Origin: Owenia fusiformis
Lineage: Eukaryota; Annelida; Polychaeta; Sabellida; Oweniidae
Length of the DNA: 64,000 nt
NCBI GenBank assembly: GCA_903813345.2
Contig: CAIIXF020000002.1
Location: 29,209,223 to 29,273,222 of the forward strand
Direction: 5' to 3'
The position numbers and the translations under genes are program-made. The notes beneath the pieces were generated by a model that had not been told where the DNA came from, searched no databases, and saw nothing but the letters and a program-made list of their open reading frames with translations. Positions 48,385 to 59,029 of this stretch are shown here, piece by piece (position 1 is the stretch's first letter; each line of letters opens with the position of its first letter).

Positions 48385-48567
48385 AGTAAAACCTGTATAA
48401 GCCGAACATCTATGTTGTATATAGGTGGTGGGGTGTTCATATAAAGGGGGGGGGGGTAATGTTCAAATTAAAGAGGCTCGTTTTACATGAATTTAATGGG
48501 TAACTGCTTAACTTGTGAAAGTGTTCCACTTTTTAATAGAAAAGTGTTCCACTTTATAGGTTTATAC
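48385..48567. mobile_element. MITE with TAGTAAAACCTGTATAAG ends
   Basis: TAGTAAAACCTGTATAAG faces CTTTATAGGTTTATACTA; a G run and GTGTTCCACTTT repeats lie inside. Shares its terminus with the elements at 21153 and 26638. Ends 117 bp before the 3' edge of exon 2. Confidence 0.65.
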
Positions 48568-48683
48568 TACATGTATATAACAAATACACAAGACAGTGCA
48601 GTTGAAAGATTTTAAGAATCATAAAACAACCAAGACGGAAATGATAATAAAATTACTATTGAATAATAAATTCTTTTATTTAC

Positions 48684-48858
48684 CTGCCATTCACGGAAGT
48701 ATTTGAAGGAGCTCCCCCCTCGGCCCCCATTATTACATGCAGCTGTGCCCTCAAGGTGTGTATATCAGACTCTCTCTCTTTATTGAGGGTCTCGGCAAAG
48801 TGAAGCCTGTCCCTCAACTCAGAGAGCCGCAGCTCCAATAGCTCCTCCTGGTTCAAGT
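48684..48858 (-). CDS. MGAT4: MGAT4 exon 2: coiled-coil stem
   Basis: Encodes about residues 31-88. The acceptor is TTTCAG|AC and the donor GGCAG|GTAAAT. The segment is rich in Leu, Glu and Arg with heptad-like spacing (for example ELLELRLSELRDRLHF), as in the luminal stem of GnT-IV enzymes. It ends in a flexible Gly/Ser/Asn stretch containing an N-glycosylation sequon (NTS). It is noticeably more GC-rich than its flanks. The intron to exon 1 is about 13.6 kb and holds the nested transposons at 50-57 kb and the 37-bp array. Confidence 0.9.
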
Positions 48859-48998
48859 CTGAAACACATATGTTGTCAAGGTTACTGACACTGTTTATGT
48901 TTTGTGGTTTAGAAAAATTGCCCTGTTTCACTATCAGCTAGCCACTCTAGTTACTCTCTGACTAATACAAGAGATTTATAGTTTTATGATGAGAAATG

Positions 48999-49204
48999 CA
49001 GTGTTCTCCACAGGATTTTTTCTCAAGTTGGTGCAAAATTCTAATTTTCACAACTCAGACCAAAATTGGTCAAAATATGTCCATTTTTCATGATTTTCCT
49101 TATTTTCAAGTGGGTGCAAATGGATTTTCAGGGGGGTGAAAGCCTGATTTCAAAATCTCAGGTGGGTGCAATGCCCACTTGCTTTAATGATGGGGAGATC
49201 ACTG
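48999..49204. mobile_element. MITE with CAGTG...GAGATCACTG ends
   Basis: CAGTGTTCTCCACAGG ... GATGGGGAGATCACTG with internal GGTGGGTGCAA repeats; reverse-orientation copy of 22441-22636. Confidence 0.8.
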
Positions 49205-50385
49205 AAATGTATCTTCCTTGAAGTTCTATAGGAATTAAAATATGAATGTACCATTGTTCTTTCGAGAATTTATTTTGCTATTTTTCTCTGAATATTTTAC
49301 ACCTGAAGTACATTCTACGCCGGATTACGCTTGGTAAATAACAAAATGGAAAAAACAGACACGATCTTGTTAAGTTATTTAAGCTGCTTTTGAACATGAT
49401 TTTGATGTTTTTGGAGGTTAAAAACGATTAACCGATATTCGATGTGAGTATCGATACGCTCGTATCATGCCTAATTGCACGAGCGCTCGAGCAAATCTGA
49501 ACAATCGCGAGACCCCTAATGCAAATTACAATGAACATGCTAACCATGTATCTAATCAAGACGTTGTTATACTCACTGGTATATTATCACATTAATTAAG
49601 CAATGATCACTTTGTTTCATGACAATAATAAAAAAGCATATGTCATCACGCGATAATTTGTAAAGGAGATATCTAATGCAATAACAATACATATGTTCAA
49701 TAACAGTACATGTTCTATATAAGGCTGCCACATTGATTATGGGTATATTAGACATATAATACAGTACGTGAATGACTAATATGGGTGTAATGCTGGGACT
49801 GGCCAAAAGTATTTAGATTGGCAGGTGTTTTGTGAGGCATTACAAGTTCTCAAAAGTTTATTTAACAAGAAAATATATGCCAAAATAGGTAATAAAAAGT
49901 GTTAAAATTGAGAGGGTTTCATATTAGAGTGAGGTTGGCAATACAGGTTTTACTGTACTTTGATTATGCTCTTAAAAGAGAGCTTCTCTTATATGTCCTT
50001 TGATTTAGCCTTACTGAATAGGATCACAATAAGTTGATTAAAATCCAGGTACGCATTAACTCACCTATACTCAACTGGAAAAGGTTGATCAAAATTCAGA
50101 CACCCATAAATAAACTAGCAACATACAAGTGAAGACTAATGGTTTCATTATAATCACATACCAGAATTAAGTGTTAAGTTTATGTGTTTACATCATTCTG
50201 CCAAGTGCTTTTATCTCTATTGGTCCACTTTTCACTTCTCTCTAACACTTTGCAATATCTAACTGTACTACCCATTTATAGAAGAATTAACAGTAACATT
50301 TTACACTCTTTAGACATCTTCGTTCACTCGGCTCCCATCGGTCGATGAACGCAGTGAAGACTGGAGCGTGTGTGGATGCTCATTA
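49205..50385. other. No gene seen
   Basis: Intronic. A lone ATACAGGTTTTACTGTA terminus at about 49944 suggests one end of another CAGTAAAACCTGT-family element. Confidence 0.45.
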
Positions 50386-50556
50386 GCCCTGTAGCCAGCT
50401 TTTGCCAGGAGGGGTTCAGTTTTTGAAAATTTTTGATGAGAGTTAACCTTCGATAACTTCAGGCCAAAATCACTTGAAAAGTGCTCAAAATTGTGAAAAC
50501 TGCATGATTTGAAAGAATACTTGGCAAAGCTATGGATGCTGCTATGGATAGGGGCC
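50386..50556. mobile_element. GTAGCCAGG MITE copy
   Basis: GCCCTGTAGCCAGCTTTTGC, CACTTGAAAAGTGCTCAAAA and ACTGCATGATTTGAAAGAAT match the copies at 20777 and 46735. The right end, GCTATGGATAGGGGCC, is decayed. Confidence 0.7.
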
Positions 50557-50577
50557 TTTTACTTATAGACCACTGAA

Positions 50578-50844
50578 TTGATGATTTGCGATCACCAAAT
50601 GGATTCTGTCTTTTAGTGACGTCACAATTAGGTCACCCAGCTTTAGATGCTTGATTTTGAGAGATTATCTTCTATATTTCGTGCTTTATTGATTTATTTT
50701 TCACGAAAGTGTTCTATTTGACTAGATCAACATTCATGCTAAGCACATACCAAGTCTAAGGTCTTAGTGACATGATTTAGATAGCGGTTTAGCGCCCCCC
50801 GATTTTGACAAAAACGGGGGGCGCTTATAGGCATCGATGTTTAG
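50578..50844. mobile_element. Left half of a dispersed repeat split by a LINE
   Basis: Reverse complement of the 11400-11690 part of the intact copy, from GATGATTTGCGATCACC to GGCATCGATGTTTAG. The continuation is at 57363-57630. Confidence 0.85.
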
Positions 50845-50845
50845 G

Positions 50846-51418
50846 ATGTAAGCTCCTAGTGGATGAACAGAATGGGTTCCGACCTGAGCGTGGATGTCTT
50901 GACCAAGTGCACTCTCTGTATTCAATAATTAACAATAGAAAGCTAGGAAAACAAAGTACATTTACATGCTATATCGACATGACCAAAGCGTTCTGTAGCG
51001 TAAACAGGGACTGTCTGTGGTACAAACTTAACAAAATTGGCATAAAAGGCAAGATATTTTCTGCTATTAGTTCCCTTTATCAAGATGTATCTTCTTCAGT
51101 TAGAGTTAACAGCCATTTAACACCAATGTTCAGCATAGAGAAAGGATGTAAGGAGGGTTGCGTTTTGTCTCCGACCCTGTTCGCCATCTATATCAATGAC
51201 TTGGCAACTGATGTGAAAAATCTAAACTGTGGTATCAAAATTGATGGCATGGATGTATCTGTCCTCTTGTATGCAGATGGCATTGTCTTGATTGCAGATT
51301 CCCCAACTAATCTACAACGTATGCTCAATGTGGTTAATGAATGGTGCTACAAATGGCGCATTAGTATGAACCAGAGTAAAACTAAAGTGGTACATTATCG
51401 CCCACAGGCTTGTCCAAG
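50846..51418 (+). pseudogene. LINE reverse transcriptase, palm region
   Basis: One open frame carries the ordered RT motifs: LLVDEQNGFRPERGCLDQV, TCYIDMTKAFCSVNR (motif A), GCKEGCVLSPTLFAIYIND (motif B) and LLYADGIVLIA (motif C). Motif C reads YADG instead of YADD, so one catalytic Asp is lost, and motif A has C where most LINEs have the second D (KAFD). The domain lacks the N-terminal endonuclease and is cut off at 51418 by the transposon. Dead copy. Confidence 0.92.
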
Positions 51419-53074
51419 TAGTCCTGCGGAATAATGGCATATTGAAACTTTTGGTTGCCTTCTAGGATGTATGCTATATCTTTGTATTTTCTTTATCTGT
51501 AAGTTAATTACTTTCAAAATCAGAACTGTGCCGGACTGGCACTGGTGGGCAAAATTTTTTACAGCATTGTATAGGTGGCGCCCCCTTGTAAAATGCCCAT
51601 TTCCCAAAATATTTTTTTTAAAGGGCTGTTGGTAGAGTTGAAAACTTTAACATATTCAGATAAACTATATTTAGTCTAAACAACATGTCAACTATGTTTC
51701 ATTACATAAAATCACAAATTTAATGAGATATGCTTGATTTCTTACCCTAGTGCCACCTATTTTTAAGGGGTCACTATGTTTAATAAGCATATTTTGCAAA
51801 CTAAACAAAATTGTGATCTGAAATTATTCATGACTTTAAATTGACCCATGTCAAACATAGTGTGAAAATATGAGACTTGAATTTTATTTAGTTGAAGAGA
51901 AAAAAAATATATTAATATAGACTTCCTTGTATTCAGCAATATTAATATGTATGAAAAATATCACTGTAATCACTGTCAAACATTGAAAAATATAATATCA
52001 GCAGATTCTGTGAGTCTATCTATCAAAATAAGCTATTTATGTAAGATACATAGGTTCTTTGAATTAAAATATTTTTTATATTTTATAATGTATACCCTTT
52101 TATAGGGGGAGCGGGGGGGGGGGGGGTTGATGACAAGTTTAAAATGTGAAAGAAACTGATTGTTGACAGTGTAAGTAGGTCATCCCTGTTGTATAAGGGT
52201 TAAATTTTAGCCCATTTATTGGAAGTGTTACATCTGTACCAGGGACACCATAATTCGGGGGCTACAATACTAGGTTAGCTAGGACAAGTGGCGCCACCAT
52301 TAAACCTGCAATAAAACTTGCCTACAGCCACTTCTTGATTTTAAGCCAGTGGACCCAAGCACAATGTTAACCATCATGCATCAGGCATAGGAGTTGACCC
52401 AAACATATAAACAAGATTACACAATTTTGAGAACGCACTAGCAGTTGTACAAAGTAGCCACTGATGTCGTTTTCTGGACCCCAACAACCTTTATTATACA
52501 TTCATCAACAGGCTCGGGGGCATGTACATGCTGATGAATTTTGTTGGTTGTGTCGGCATCCTAATGTCAGACAGTTGAATAGTAGAGATACCCAATTTGC
52601 TGGGGAAACCAAGATTAACAGGCAAGAATTACCCTAACAATGTTCAAGCATTGAGACTACTTGTTGAAGAACTTTCGAGGCAAGTAATTCATCAGGTAAA
52701 CACTTCGAGGAACTCATAGATGTTCTTAACATTAAATTGTCAGAAAGAAAAACTACAAATGCCAGTTTTTATCATGGTGCAACCTGTTAGGGCTGAAAGG
52801 GAAGGCAACTGGCTGCTCCATTTGGCTGCTGTTGACCCATCTATGCTTCCCTATTTCTTTGCTGCATGACAATATAACTAGTAAGGACTGTTCTGTCTAC
52901 GAGACATGGAGAGATTTGTTGTTGAGTTTCTCCAAGGACAGCATGTCACCCGTCATCCCATTTGGTAATGGAATGGAATCTGGTTAGATATGATGATAGA
53001 GACCACTTATTAATAGTACCAACAAAATGTTGTGCAAAGCAAGAACCCATATTCTTACCTTTGAAAATGGATTA

Positions 53075-53590
53075 CTGTACTCCGGGTATTGTTCGCGTGC
53101 GATTTAATTTCGCTTTGTTCGCGAATGTAGTAAAACCGCGAACATTTATCGTTGTGAAATTTGTCTTTTAAATCCCTGGGGATTTGAAACGGGACTTTTG
53201 ATATGTTACGTTCAGTGTAAAACGTTTCGTCTAGTGTTGTTTGGTGATAATTCAAAAAAGGCCTAAAATGTCTAACATTTTGAATTGGCTTATTAGGCCA
53301 ACAAAGGCAAGAACTGTTGACAACAATGATATCCTACAAATTAAAGTTGAAAAAGCCATTCAAGAATATTCAAATAAATGCCCTAAATGTGGGAAATACA
53401 AACATTATTCGGATTCTGAACGGGCTAAAATAGCCAGATACCACGCACTGATTCACGGTAATCGGAAAAAATTCAACTTGTGCAGTTTGCGAAATGTCAT
53501 CAACTCAAATCCCCAAAATTAAATAGCCGCGAAATTGCAATTTTGAAAAATTGCGAAATTTTATAGCGTTGAAATTTACCCGGAGTACAG
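53075..53590. mobile_element. 516-bp TA-flanked element, Tc1/pogo-like
   Basis: CTGTACTCCGGGTA ... TACCCGGAGTACAG, with TA at 53073-53074 and 53591-53592. Subterminal TTTCGC/GCGAA and GCGAAC motifs recur at both ends. It carries the small ORF at 53268-53522. Confidence 0.88.
53268..53522 (+). CDS. Truncated transposase DNA-binding domain (84 aa)
   Basis: The ORF starts MSNILNWL, close to the left end of the element, and ends in a stop before the right inverted repeat. KCGKYKHYSDSERAKIARYH resembles the 'Y(S/T)..(Q/E)RA.I..YA' opening helix of pogo/Tigger-type HTH domains; a second basic segment, HGNRKKFNLCSLRNVIN, fits the following helices. There is no DDE domain. It is intact and ends just at the HTH, so it could encode a DNA-binding peptide, but expression is unknown. 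An upstream in-frame ATG at 53241 is possible. Confidence 0.55.
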   Translation: MSNILNWLIRPTKARTVDNNDILQIKVEKAIQEYSNKCPKCGKYKHYSDSERAKIARYHALIHGNRKKFNLCSLRNVINSNPQN

Positions 53591-54039
53591 TATAGCAAAA
53601 CTATCCCACATGAATCTACTTGTTTAGACTTGATCAACTGTTCTTCTGAGAAAATGAGAATTTTAGCAAGGGTGCATTGACTGAACATGGGGAAAACGCC
53701 ACCTCTATGTTTGATGAATCTGGTAACCTGAAAACACCAATGAACAAGTATGTTATGAACAGCAAAACTTGAAGTAAAAATATCAATGTAGTATGTGACG
53801 ACACTAGTGTCTTAATCCTATTGCTTCACTACTATGAAAAACACCATCTAATTGCTTATATTACTATGGACTCTGTCAACTTCCAACAAGAATGTCACCT
53901 CAGAACTTCTTGCTGCCCACAGCCTGACAGACTGTGACACAACATCTAGTCTTTACCGCATAGGCAAGGCAAAAGCAGTTAACACCAGACTCGAAATGCT
54001 CATTTAAGCTGGATTGAAGAAAACAACATACCAATACCA

Positions 54040-54230
54040 ACAGATCAATGCCAACACTAGGCTGTATCATCCTTCTAAGTTCATACTAGAACAGATGCAT
54101 ACAAATTTAGCTATTTCCCTAGGACAATAGCTAAATGGAACACTCTACCTGGTGACATCTTAGACTGTGACAGTCTAAGTAGTTTTAAATCATCATACTA
54201 TGCCTATGTCAATAACTGCAATTAAATAGG
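54040..54230 (+). pseudogene. C-terminal fragment of a second LINE
   Basis: ANTRLYHPSKFI, then after a one-base shift RTDAYKFSYFPRTIAKWNTL and SSFKSSYYAYV before a stop. The 'FPRTI..WN.LP' block is the usual C-terminus of jockey/CR1-type ORF2 proteins. Sequence to about 54540 may be its 3' UTR. It is a different LINE from the one at 50845. Confidence 0.75.
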
Positions 54231-56022
54231 TGTGTTTTTAATATAGATTTATGTTTTAATGTAAAAGGTCCCCAGTGCATAGCAATAAGCCTGCACTACT
54301 GGTAAAGAGGGGTGATGTCAATGCGGTAGCCTGACAGTCGCCCTAGGGTATCATAAAGGGACTTCCTAGGGGGGTACAGGGGCCAACCAGGAAAGTTCCT
54401 TTCAATTTTAATGAGTTGCAAACCATAGATCTATTATTAAATGTTAAGGTTTTAAATTATATTCTATTCAAATTCTATCACTGCTAAAATATATATCTGC
54501 TTCATATGGGCTTATTAGCCTTTTGCAGATTATTGACATAGACATAGACTGATGTAAAGACACAGGCTACTAAATTCACAGCAGCATATTATGGTATCAA
54601 TCCAGTCATCGGATGTTAGATTTGCTATATGGACCAAGAGAAATGCTGCCAGAACTACAATCATTGCCACCTTCAAACAAGGCCTTTGAGGAAACATGCT
54701 CATCTACAAACATCCCTGTGTAAACATGCAGCCCAACCCTTACCTCCTAAGTTGCAACCAACGGAGTATGGCTGGCAAATGGATATTGTCAACAACACGT
54801 TAGTGTCAGTTAATCGTCCACCAAATGTTTTGTGTGCACCGGACTCAGTGCTAAAGATGATACATTGTACACGCGAGAAGTGTGCCAGCAATGATATCAT
54901 TTGTGGTATAGATTGTTGTCTGTGCTGTAAGACTACTTTGTCCTGCAGTATATTTTGCCTTTGCTAAGGTGAAGAGTGTTGCATAAACATACCAGACTAA
55001 TGGTCACAGTCACCAATGATCTAAATGATGATGATCTTGATGATGGAATTGTTCTGCAAGCCATTGAGGAAGCACTGGATAAAGAGACCAAAAATGATAC
55101 CCTTGATAACGGAATAAAAGCTGACACTCAATTAGCTACAATATATTGGACAAAAGATGGTCAATTAATTCATTAATGATAGATACAAATTTTTATGAAC
55201 AGTATTTCAAACCCTTTCATCATCCAGTAACTATCTAGCCTAGCCTGTATGAAGTTAATAAGTATTCCATATTAACATCTACTCATTGGCAGAATGTCCG
55301 GTAACATAACCCCCCCCCCCCTTCAAACATGATGGCATGACCATGGGTTTTACTAAACAATTAGTACTCAATCCTTGATTTATGTTTTCATGTGTTAGAA
55401 TTAAAATAGTTACTTCATATAATAAAATGTAATTAAATCCATGGTGTTAAGGATAATTTAGTCAAAATAGACTTTTGAATGTAACTTTTATACAAATTGC
55501 GTATCGTTGAATATTAGGATATACTGTAATAACAAATAATTTTTTTCTCTTAAAATATATAAGGTAGAAGCTTTTTATTTTAACACCATCCCAAACATGT
55601 ATCATGTCATATCTATGAATAATTTAAGATCACAATTACGCTTTGTTCAAATTTTATGTCATTAAAACATAGTGACCCCTTTGAATATATGTGATATCAG
55701 GGGGGATAAATGACCAATACTCTGTAAATATGAGATTTTTGGTGAGGAAAAAAAATAGACATGCTAATAAGAATATATAACAGGTTATACAAGGTGGCTT
55801 GAGTTAAAGACTCTGCTCAAGATCATTTAAAAAAAATTCCTTAATTAAAAGGGTATTTCATAGGGGGCGCCACCTATACAAGGCTGTAAAAATTTTTGCC
55901 CACCAGTGCCAAACCGGCACAGTTCTGATTTTGAAAGTCAATTACATATAGATGAAGAAAATACAAAGACATAACATACATCCTAGAAAGCAACCAGCTC
56001 CACCGATTCCGCTGGACTAAAG

Positions 56023-57088
56023 ATCAAATGCAGTATTTCATTGTGGGACTATGAACATTGAGTATGCTGAAAGGTACAAATATTTGGGAATATGGCTGCA
56101 TGAAAATGTAGACACCAACATAACTGTCAAGGAACTAGCTAAATCAGCCAGCAGAGCTCTCGGGGTAATAGCCAGTAAAGCCACGGCGATTGGAGGTATG
56201 GACTACGATGTATTTAACAAACTGTATGATAACTTAGTCCAGCCCATAATTAATTACGGCTGTTCTATTGTGGGTCTGCATGAACGCAGACCTCTGAACA
56301 ACATCCAAAACCGAGCTGGCAAGATGTTCCTGGGGGTGAGCCCAAAAACTAGCAATGAGGCAGTAAGGGGAGACCTAGGTTGGTCATCTCTCCTCGATAA
56401 GCAACATATTGAGTGTGCTAGACTTTACTTGAGGCTTCACAATATGGATAGAACCAGGACAAATCACAAAATACATTTATGGTCTGCAAAGAGAAAGTCT
56501 AGCTGGGACTATAAAACACAGCAGTTATTAGTTAAAGGAGGAGTCCCAATAACAAATGGCACAAACGTCTCAACCAAACTTGCTCTTAATGCATTGAAAC
56601 ATTACCTGAATCAAAATGACACATTCCTAACCAACATATGGGATGACAAAAATAATGAAGCAAATGGAAACAAACTTAGGACATTCCGTCAATTTAAATA
56701 TGGTGTGGTGACTGAACAGTACTTAAAAAACAGAATGCCCAGACAACACAGGAGAATACTTGCTCAGTTCCGAACAGGAAGTCTCCACTTAAATATAGAG
56801 ACAGGTAGATGGAACAATACACCGGTGCAAGAACGAAAATGTATTCTCTGTGATAATGATTGTATTGAGGATGAGATACACTTTTTGACTCAATGTGAAC
56901 ATTATAAGGACATCAGGAAAGAGTTTTATGACAATGTTAAAGTAACAGCCCCTCATATAAACATTAACTCAAATGATGGCCTGGGTACACTGATCAGTCT
57001 TATGCATGACAAAAACATCCAAAATTTATTGGCTTCAACTCTATTTAAAATGTGGCAAAAAAGGAACTTCAATATTGAGAGGGTCTGA
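56023..57088 (+). pseudogene. LINE ORF2 C-terminal part (thumb and zinc-binding region)
   Basis: Resumes the RT frame without loss: YAERYKYLGIWLHENVD is the conserved YKYLG block after the palm. Then come LVQPIINYGCSIVG, QNRAGKMFLGVS and a C-terminal C-x2-C...H...C motif (CILCDN..EDEIHFLTQCEHY) typical of the zf-RVT region. The stop is at 57086-57088. An open run of more than 345 codons after a 4.6-kb insertion suggests the insertion is not very old. Confidence 0.92.
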
Positions 57089-57362
57089 AATGATCAAAAC
57101 AAATGCTCAACAGATATTTATTCTAGTCAACTTAAAATGCTTACTCTAAAAACATGCTGATATTATATTTGAACAGTGCAATAATTGTATATTATAGAAT
57201 AGTATATTTATTTAATGGACATTGTTCCAGATTGTAGAAGGACCTAAGTGTCTCATAAGCCGACACCGGCTGGTAGTGTTTTAGTTTACTTTGTGTTTGA
57301 CATTGTATGTATACTTTTAACACTAGTGACACTATAATAAAATATTTTAATAATAATAATAA

Positions 57363-57630
57363 GTATGAATTTCACCCAAACTTCGCATATATATAGACAT
57401 ACTCATGATCTAGTCAAATCGGCATACCTGGTAAATATCCGACCCATGGTTTTTATATAAGAAACGACAATATTTTTAGCTCAAAACTGCCACGTGTCCG
57501 CCATTTCGTGATTCCATCATGTCTAATATCATTTCTATATGACGTCATACCAATAAGACGAAATATGTGACAACAGTATCCATAAACAAAATTCCTGAAT
57601 TCTGATCGCAAAAGGTCAATTCTATAAGTA
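57363..57630. mobile_element. Right half of the repeat split by the LINE
   Basis: Reverse complement of 11140-11400: GTATGAATTTCACC, ATCTAGTCAAAT, GGTAAATATCCGACC, ATGACGTCATACCAATAAGACG and TTCTGATCGCAAAAGGTC align in order. Confidence 0.85.
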
Positions 57631-58850
57631 ATCTTATTAGAGTAGATATCATTTTGCAAAGTAAAGGACCTTATACACCCTCCATTGGGATCTCCCCATG
57701 GGAAAAAATAATTCATCTGATTTTTCAAAATGAGTATTCTGCTTCAATTATTACATTTATATGCACACTAGTATCTTGTTGACCTATATTCAGCACTGTA
57801 TTGATGTATAGGCCACTTATTAGGGTCATAATTCAATCATGAAGTGTAGAGGCATAGATTCCAAACCAGGAAGTATTTTTGTGTCTGTCAAAATCCATTT
57901 ACATCCTACACATCCCTGCATCTTATCCAAATATGTTACTACATAATGAAATATAATAGTATAATCTTTGGTTTTACAAACTTGTATGATATTTGCTAAG
58001 TGTAAAAGTTGTTTTTTTGGAGCATTTTTCTATAGCCATTTTGTAGGGGAAAAAATGATGAAAAAACGTACAATCTTTTAATTTTAAGTATGACCTGAAT
58101 CGATTGCAAACTTCATATTTGCACATTTGATGAGATAAACCATTTGTGTCGTATTGTGAAATTATTAAGTTTGCAATCGATTCAGGTCATAGTGTATTTT
58201 TGGTATTTCTGTGATAATCAATGGAAACCTATGGCCTCTATTGGGATCTGCTGATATCCTCATGTTAAGTCAATGGTGCACAGCCCCATGTAAGTCGATA
58301 CAACCTTACTGAACGAAATGATTCCTATCTCAGCTTATGTGTGTCCGAGCACTTTAATATTTTCCAAAGTATTATATGACATTTTATTCTTCATGTTACA
58401 CCTACGAATGATTCATTTTGACCATAGGGATATTTGCCATTAATTGCACCTTGTCCTTTATCGATTTTCTAAAATAGAACCTTATTGATATGAATTTAAG
58501 GTGGGTTCAGAATACCAAAGTTAAATATTATCTGTCCTTGTTAGAGTATATTAGTATTAGCCATTGGACTCAGGGTATATAAGATAACAGACAGCATGGT
58601 ATGGCTGTTTATTTTAAAGTCTGACTATAAATAATATGTGAAAAATAATCATTAACTAAACTTGTAGCTAATCTGACAGAAGTGTGATGATATATGTAAG
58701 ATACTGTCATGGCATACAGAATCCTTGCCCAAAAAGGTTGGTTTCAATTATTCTCCTGGCTGAAATTTTAATTGTGTTCCATAACTCCATGAATAGGCCA
58801 AGATGACATATAGTGTTAAACCACTAGATTCCTTCAGTCAAATTTAATAC
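57631..58850. other. No gene seen apart from a hairpin at 58090-58190
   Basis: Otherwise AT-rich intronic sequence; 58540-58565 matches part of MGAT4 exon 8 (see findings). Confidence 0.45.
58090..58190. mobile_element. Short foldback MITE with perfect 24-bp arms
   Basis: ATGACCTGAATCGATTGCAA + ACTT is perfectly mirrored at the right end. The 53-bp loop is unremarkable. Confidence 0.8.
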
Positions 58851-58973
58851 CTTGATGGATCAAAATGCCCAGATGACAGTGTCCTCCTAATGCAGGGTTC
58901 AAGACATCATCCACAAAGTTCCTTCCTTCTTCCGTGTCATGGAAGAAGGAGTAACGAGTTCTGGAGGCCTGTG
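58851..58973 (-). other. Candidate cassette exon of unknown function
   Basis: A GC-richer, coding-like island in MGAT4 intron 1. On the minus strand it reads RTRYSFFHDTEEGRNFVDD, then VLNPALGGHCHLGILIHQ. Acceptor CATCCTCCAAG|CA with a pyrimidine-rich tract, donor CAAG|GTATTA. The 123-nt length and phase 1-1 borders would fit between exons 1 and 2 without a frameshift. The peptide matches no family I can name and is not part of vertebrate MGAT4. It could also be an exon of a nested gene or a captured fragment. Confidence 0.35.
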
Positions 58974-59029
58974 CTTGGAGGATGAGATGACAGCGTCCCA
59001 GGGAATGAGGTGTTTGTGACAGTCATCAG

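Larger units (their letters stand above)
52786..54966 (+). pseudogene. Decayed transposon protein: XPG-like 'GCDTTS' and Cys-rich tail
   Basis: Ordered fragments in shifting frames match a protein family common in marine-invertebrate genomes: VRAEREGNWLLHLAAV (52786), then LQGQHVTRHPIW (about 52931), VLLLHYYEKHH (about 53817), LLAAHSLTDCDTTSSLYRIG (about 53908) and PTEYGWQMD followed by a Cys-rich end (54629-54966). The HSLTDCDTTS..IGKAKA block resembles the GCD..(G)IG..KA helix-hairpin of XPG/FEN nucleases; that parallel is my inference. Stops and frame shifts, the TA-flanked insert at 53075 and a LINE fragment near 54040 break it. Confidence 0.75.
51419..56019. mobile_element. 4.6-kb DNA transposon with ~400-bp inverted repeats (Academ-like candidate)
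   Basis: Starts TAGTCCTGCGGAAT and ends ATTCCGCTGGACTA, with AAG on both sides (51416-51418, 56020-56022). Removing the element and one AAG restores the LINE frame exactly. The inverted repeats continue for about 400 bp: TTCTAGGATGTATG, AATCAGAACTGTGCCGG, TGGGCAAAA, TATAGGTGGCGCCCCC and GGGGTCACTATGTTTAAT all have mirror copies near 55600-56000. It carries a broken gene (52786-54966). Three-bp duplications plus a nuclease-like GCD protein with a Cys-rich tail would fit the Academ superfamily; that assignment is inference. Confidence 0.85.
50845..57361 (+). mobile_element. 5'-truncated non-LTR retrotransposon (LINE), itself interrupted
   Basis: LINE sequence 50845-51418 and 56020-57361 is separated by a 4.6-kb transposon. 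It begins in the middle of the reverse transcriptase domain (5' truncation is usual for LINEs). It ends with a 3' UTR containing CTCATAAGCCGACACCGGCTG and a (TAA)n/(AAT)n tail. The flanks rejoin to the intact repeat at 11140-11690, giving the insertion site exactly; any target duplication is very short. Confidence 0.9.

Noticed and set aside
48680-49958. One transposon spanning from the CAGTAAAACCTGT end at 48385 to the opposite end at 49958, enclosing exon 2
   Set aside because: The left end has its own partner at 48567, so these are separate elements and exon 2 is not inside one.
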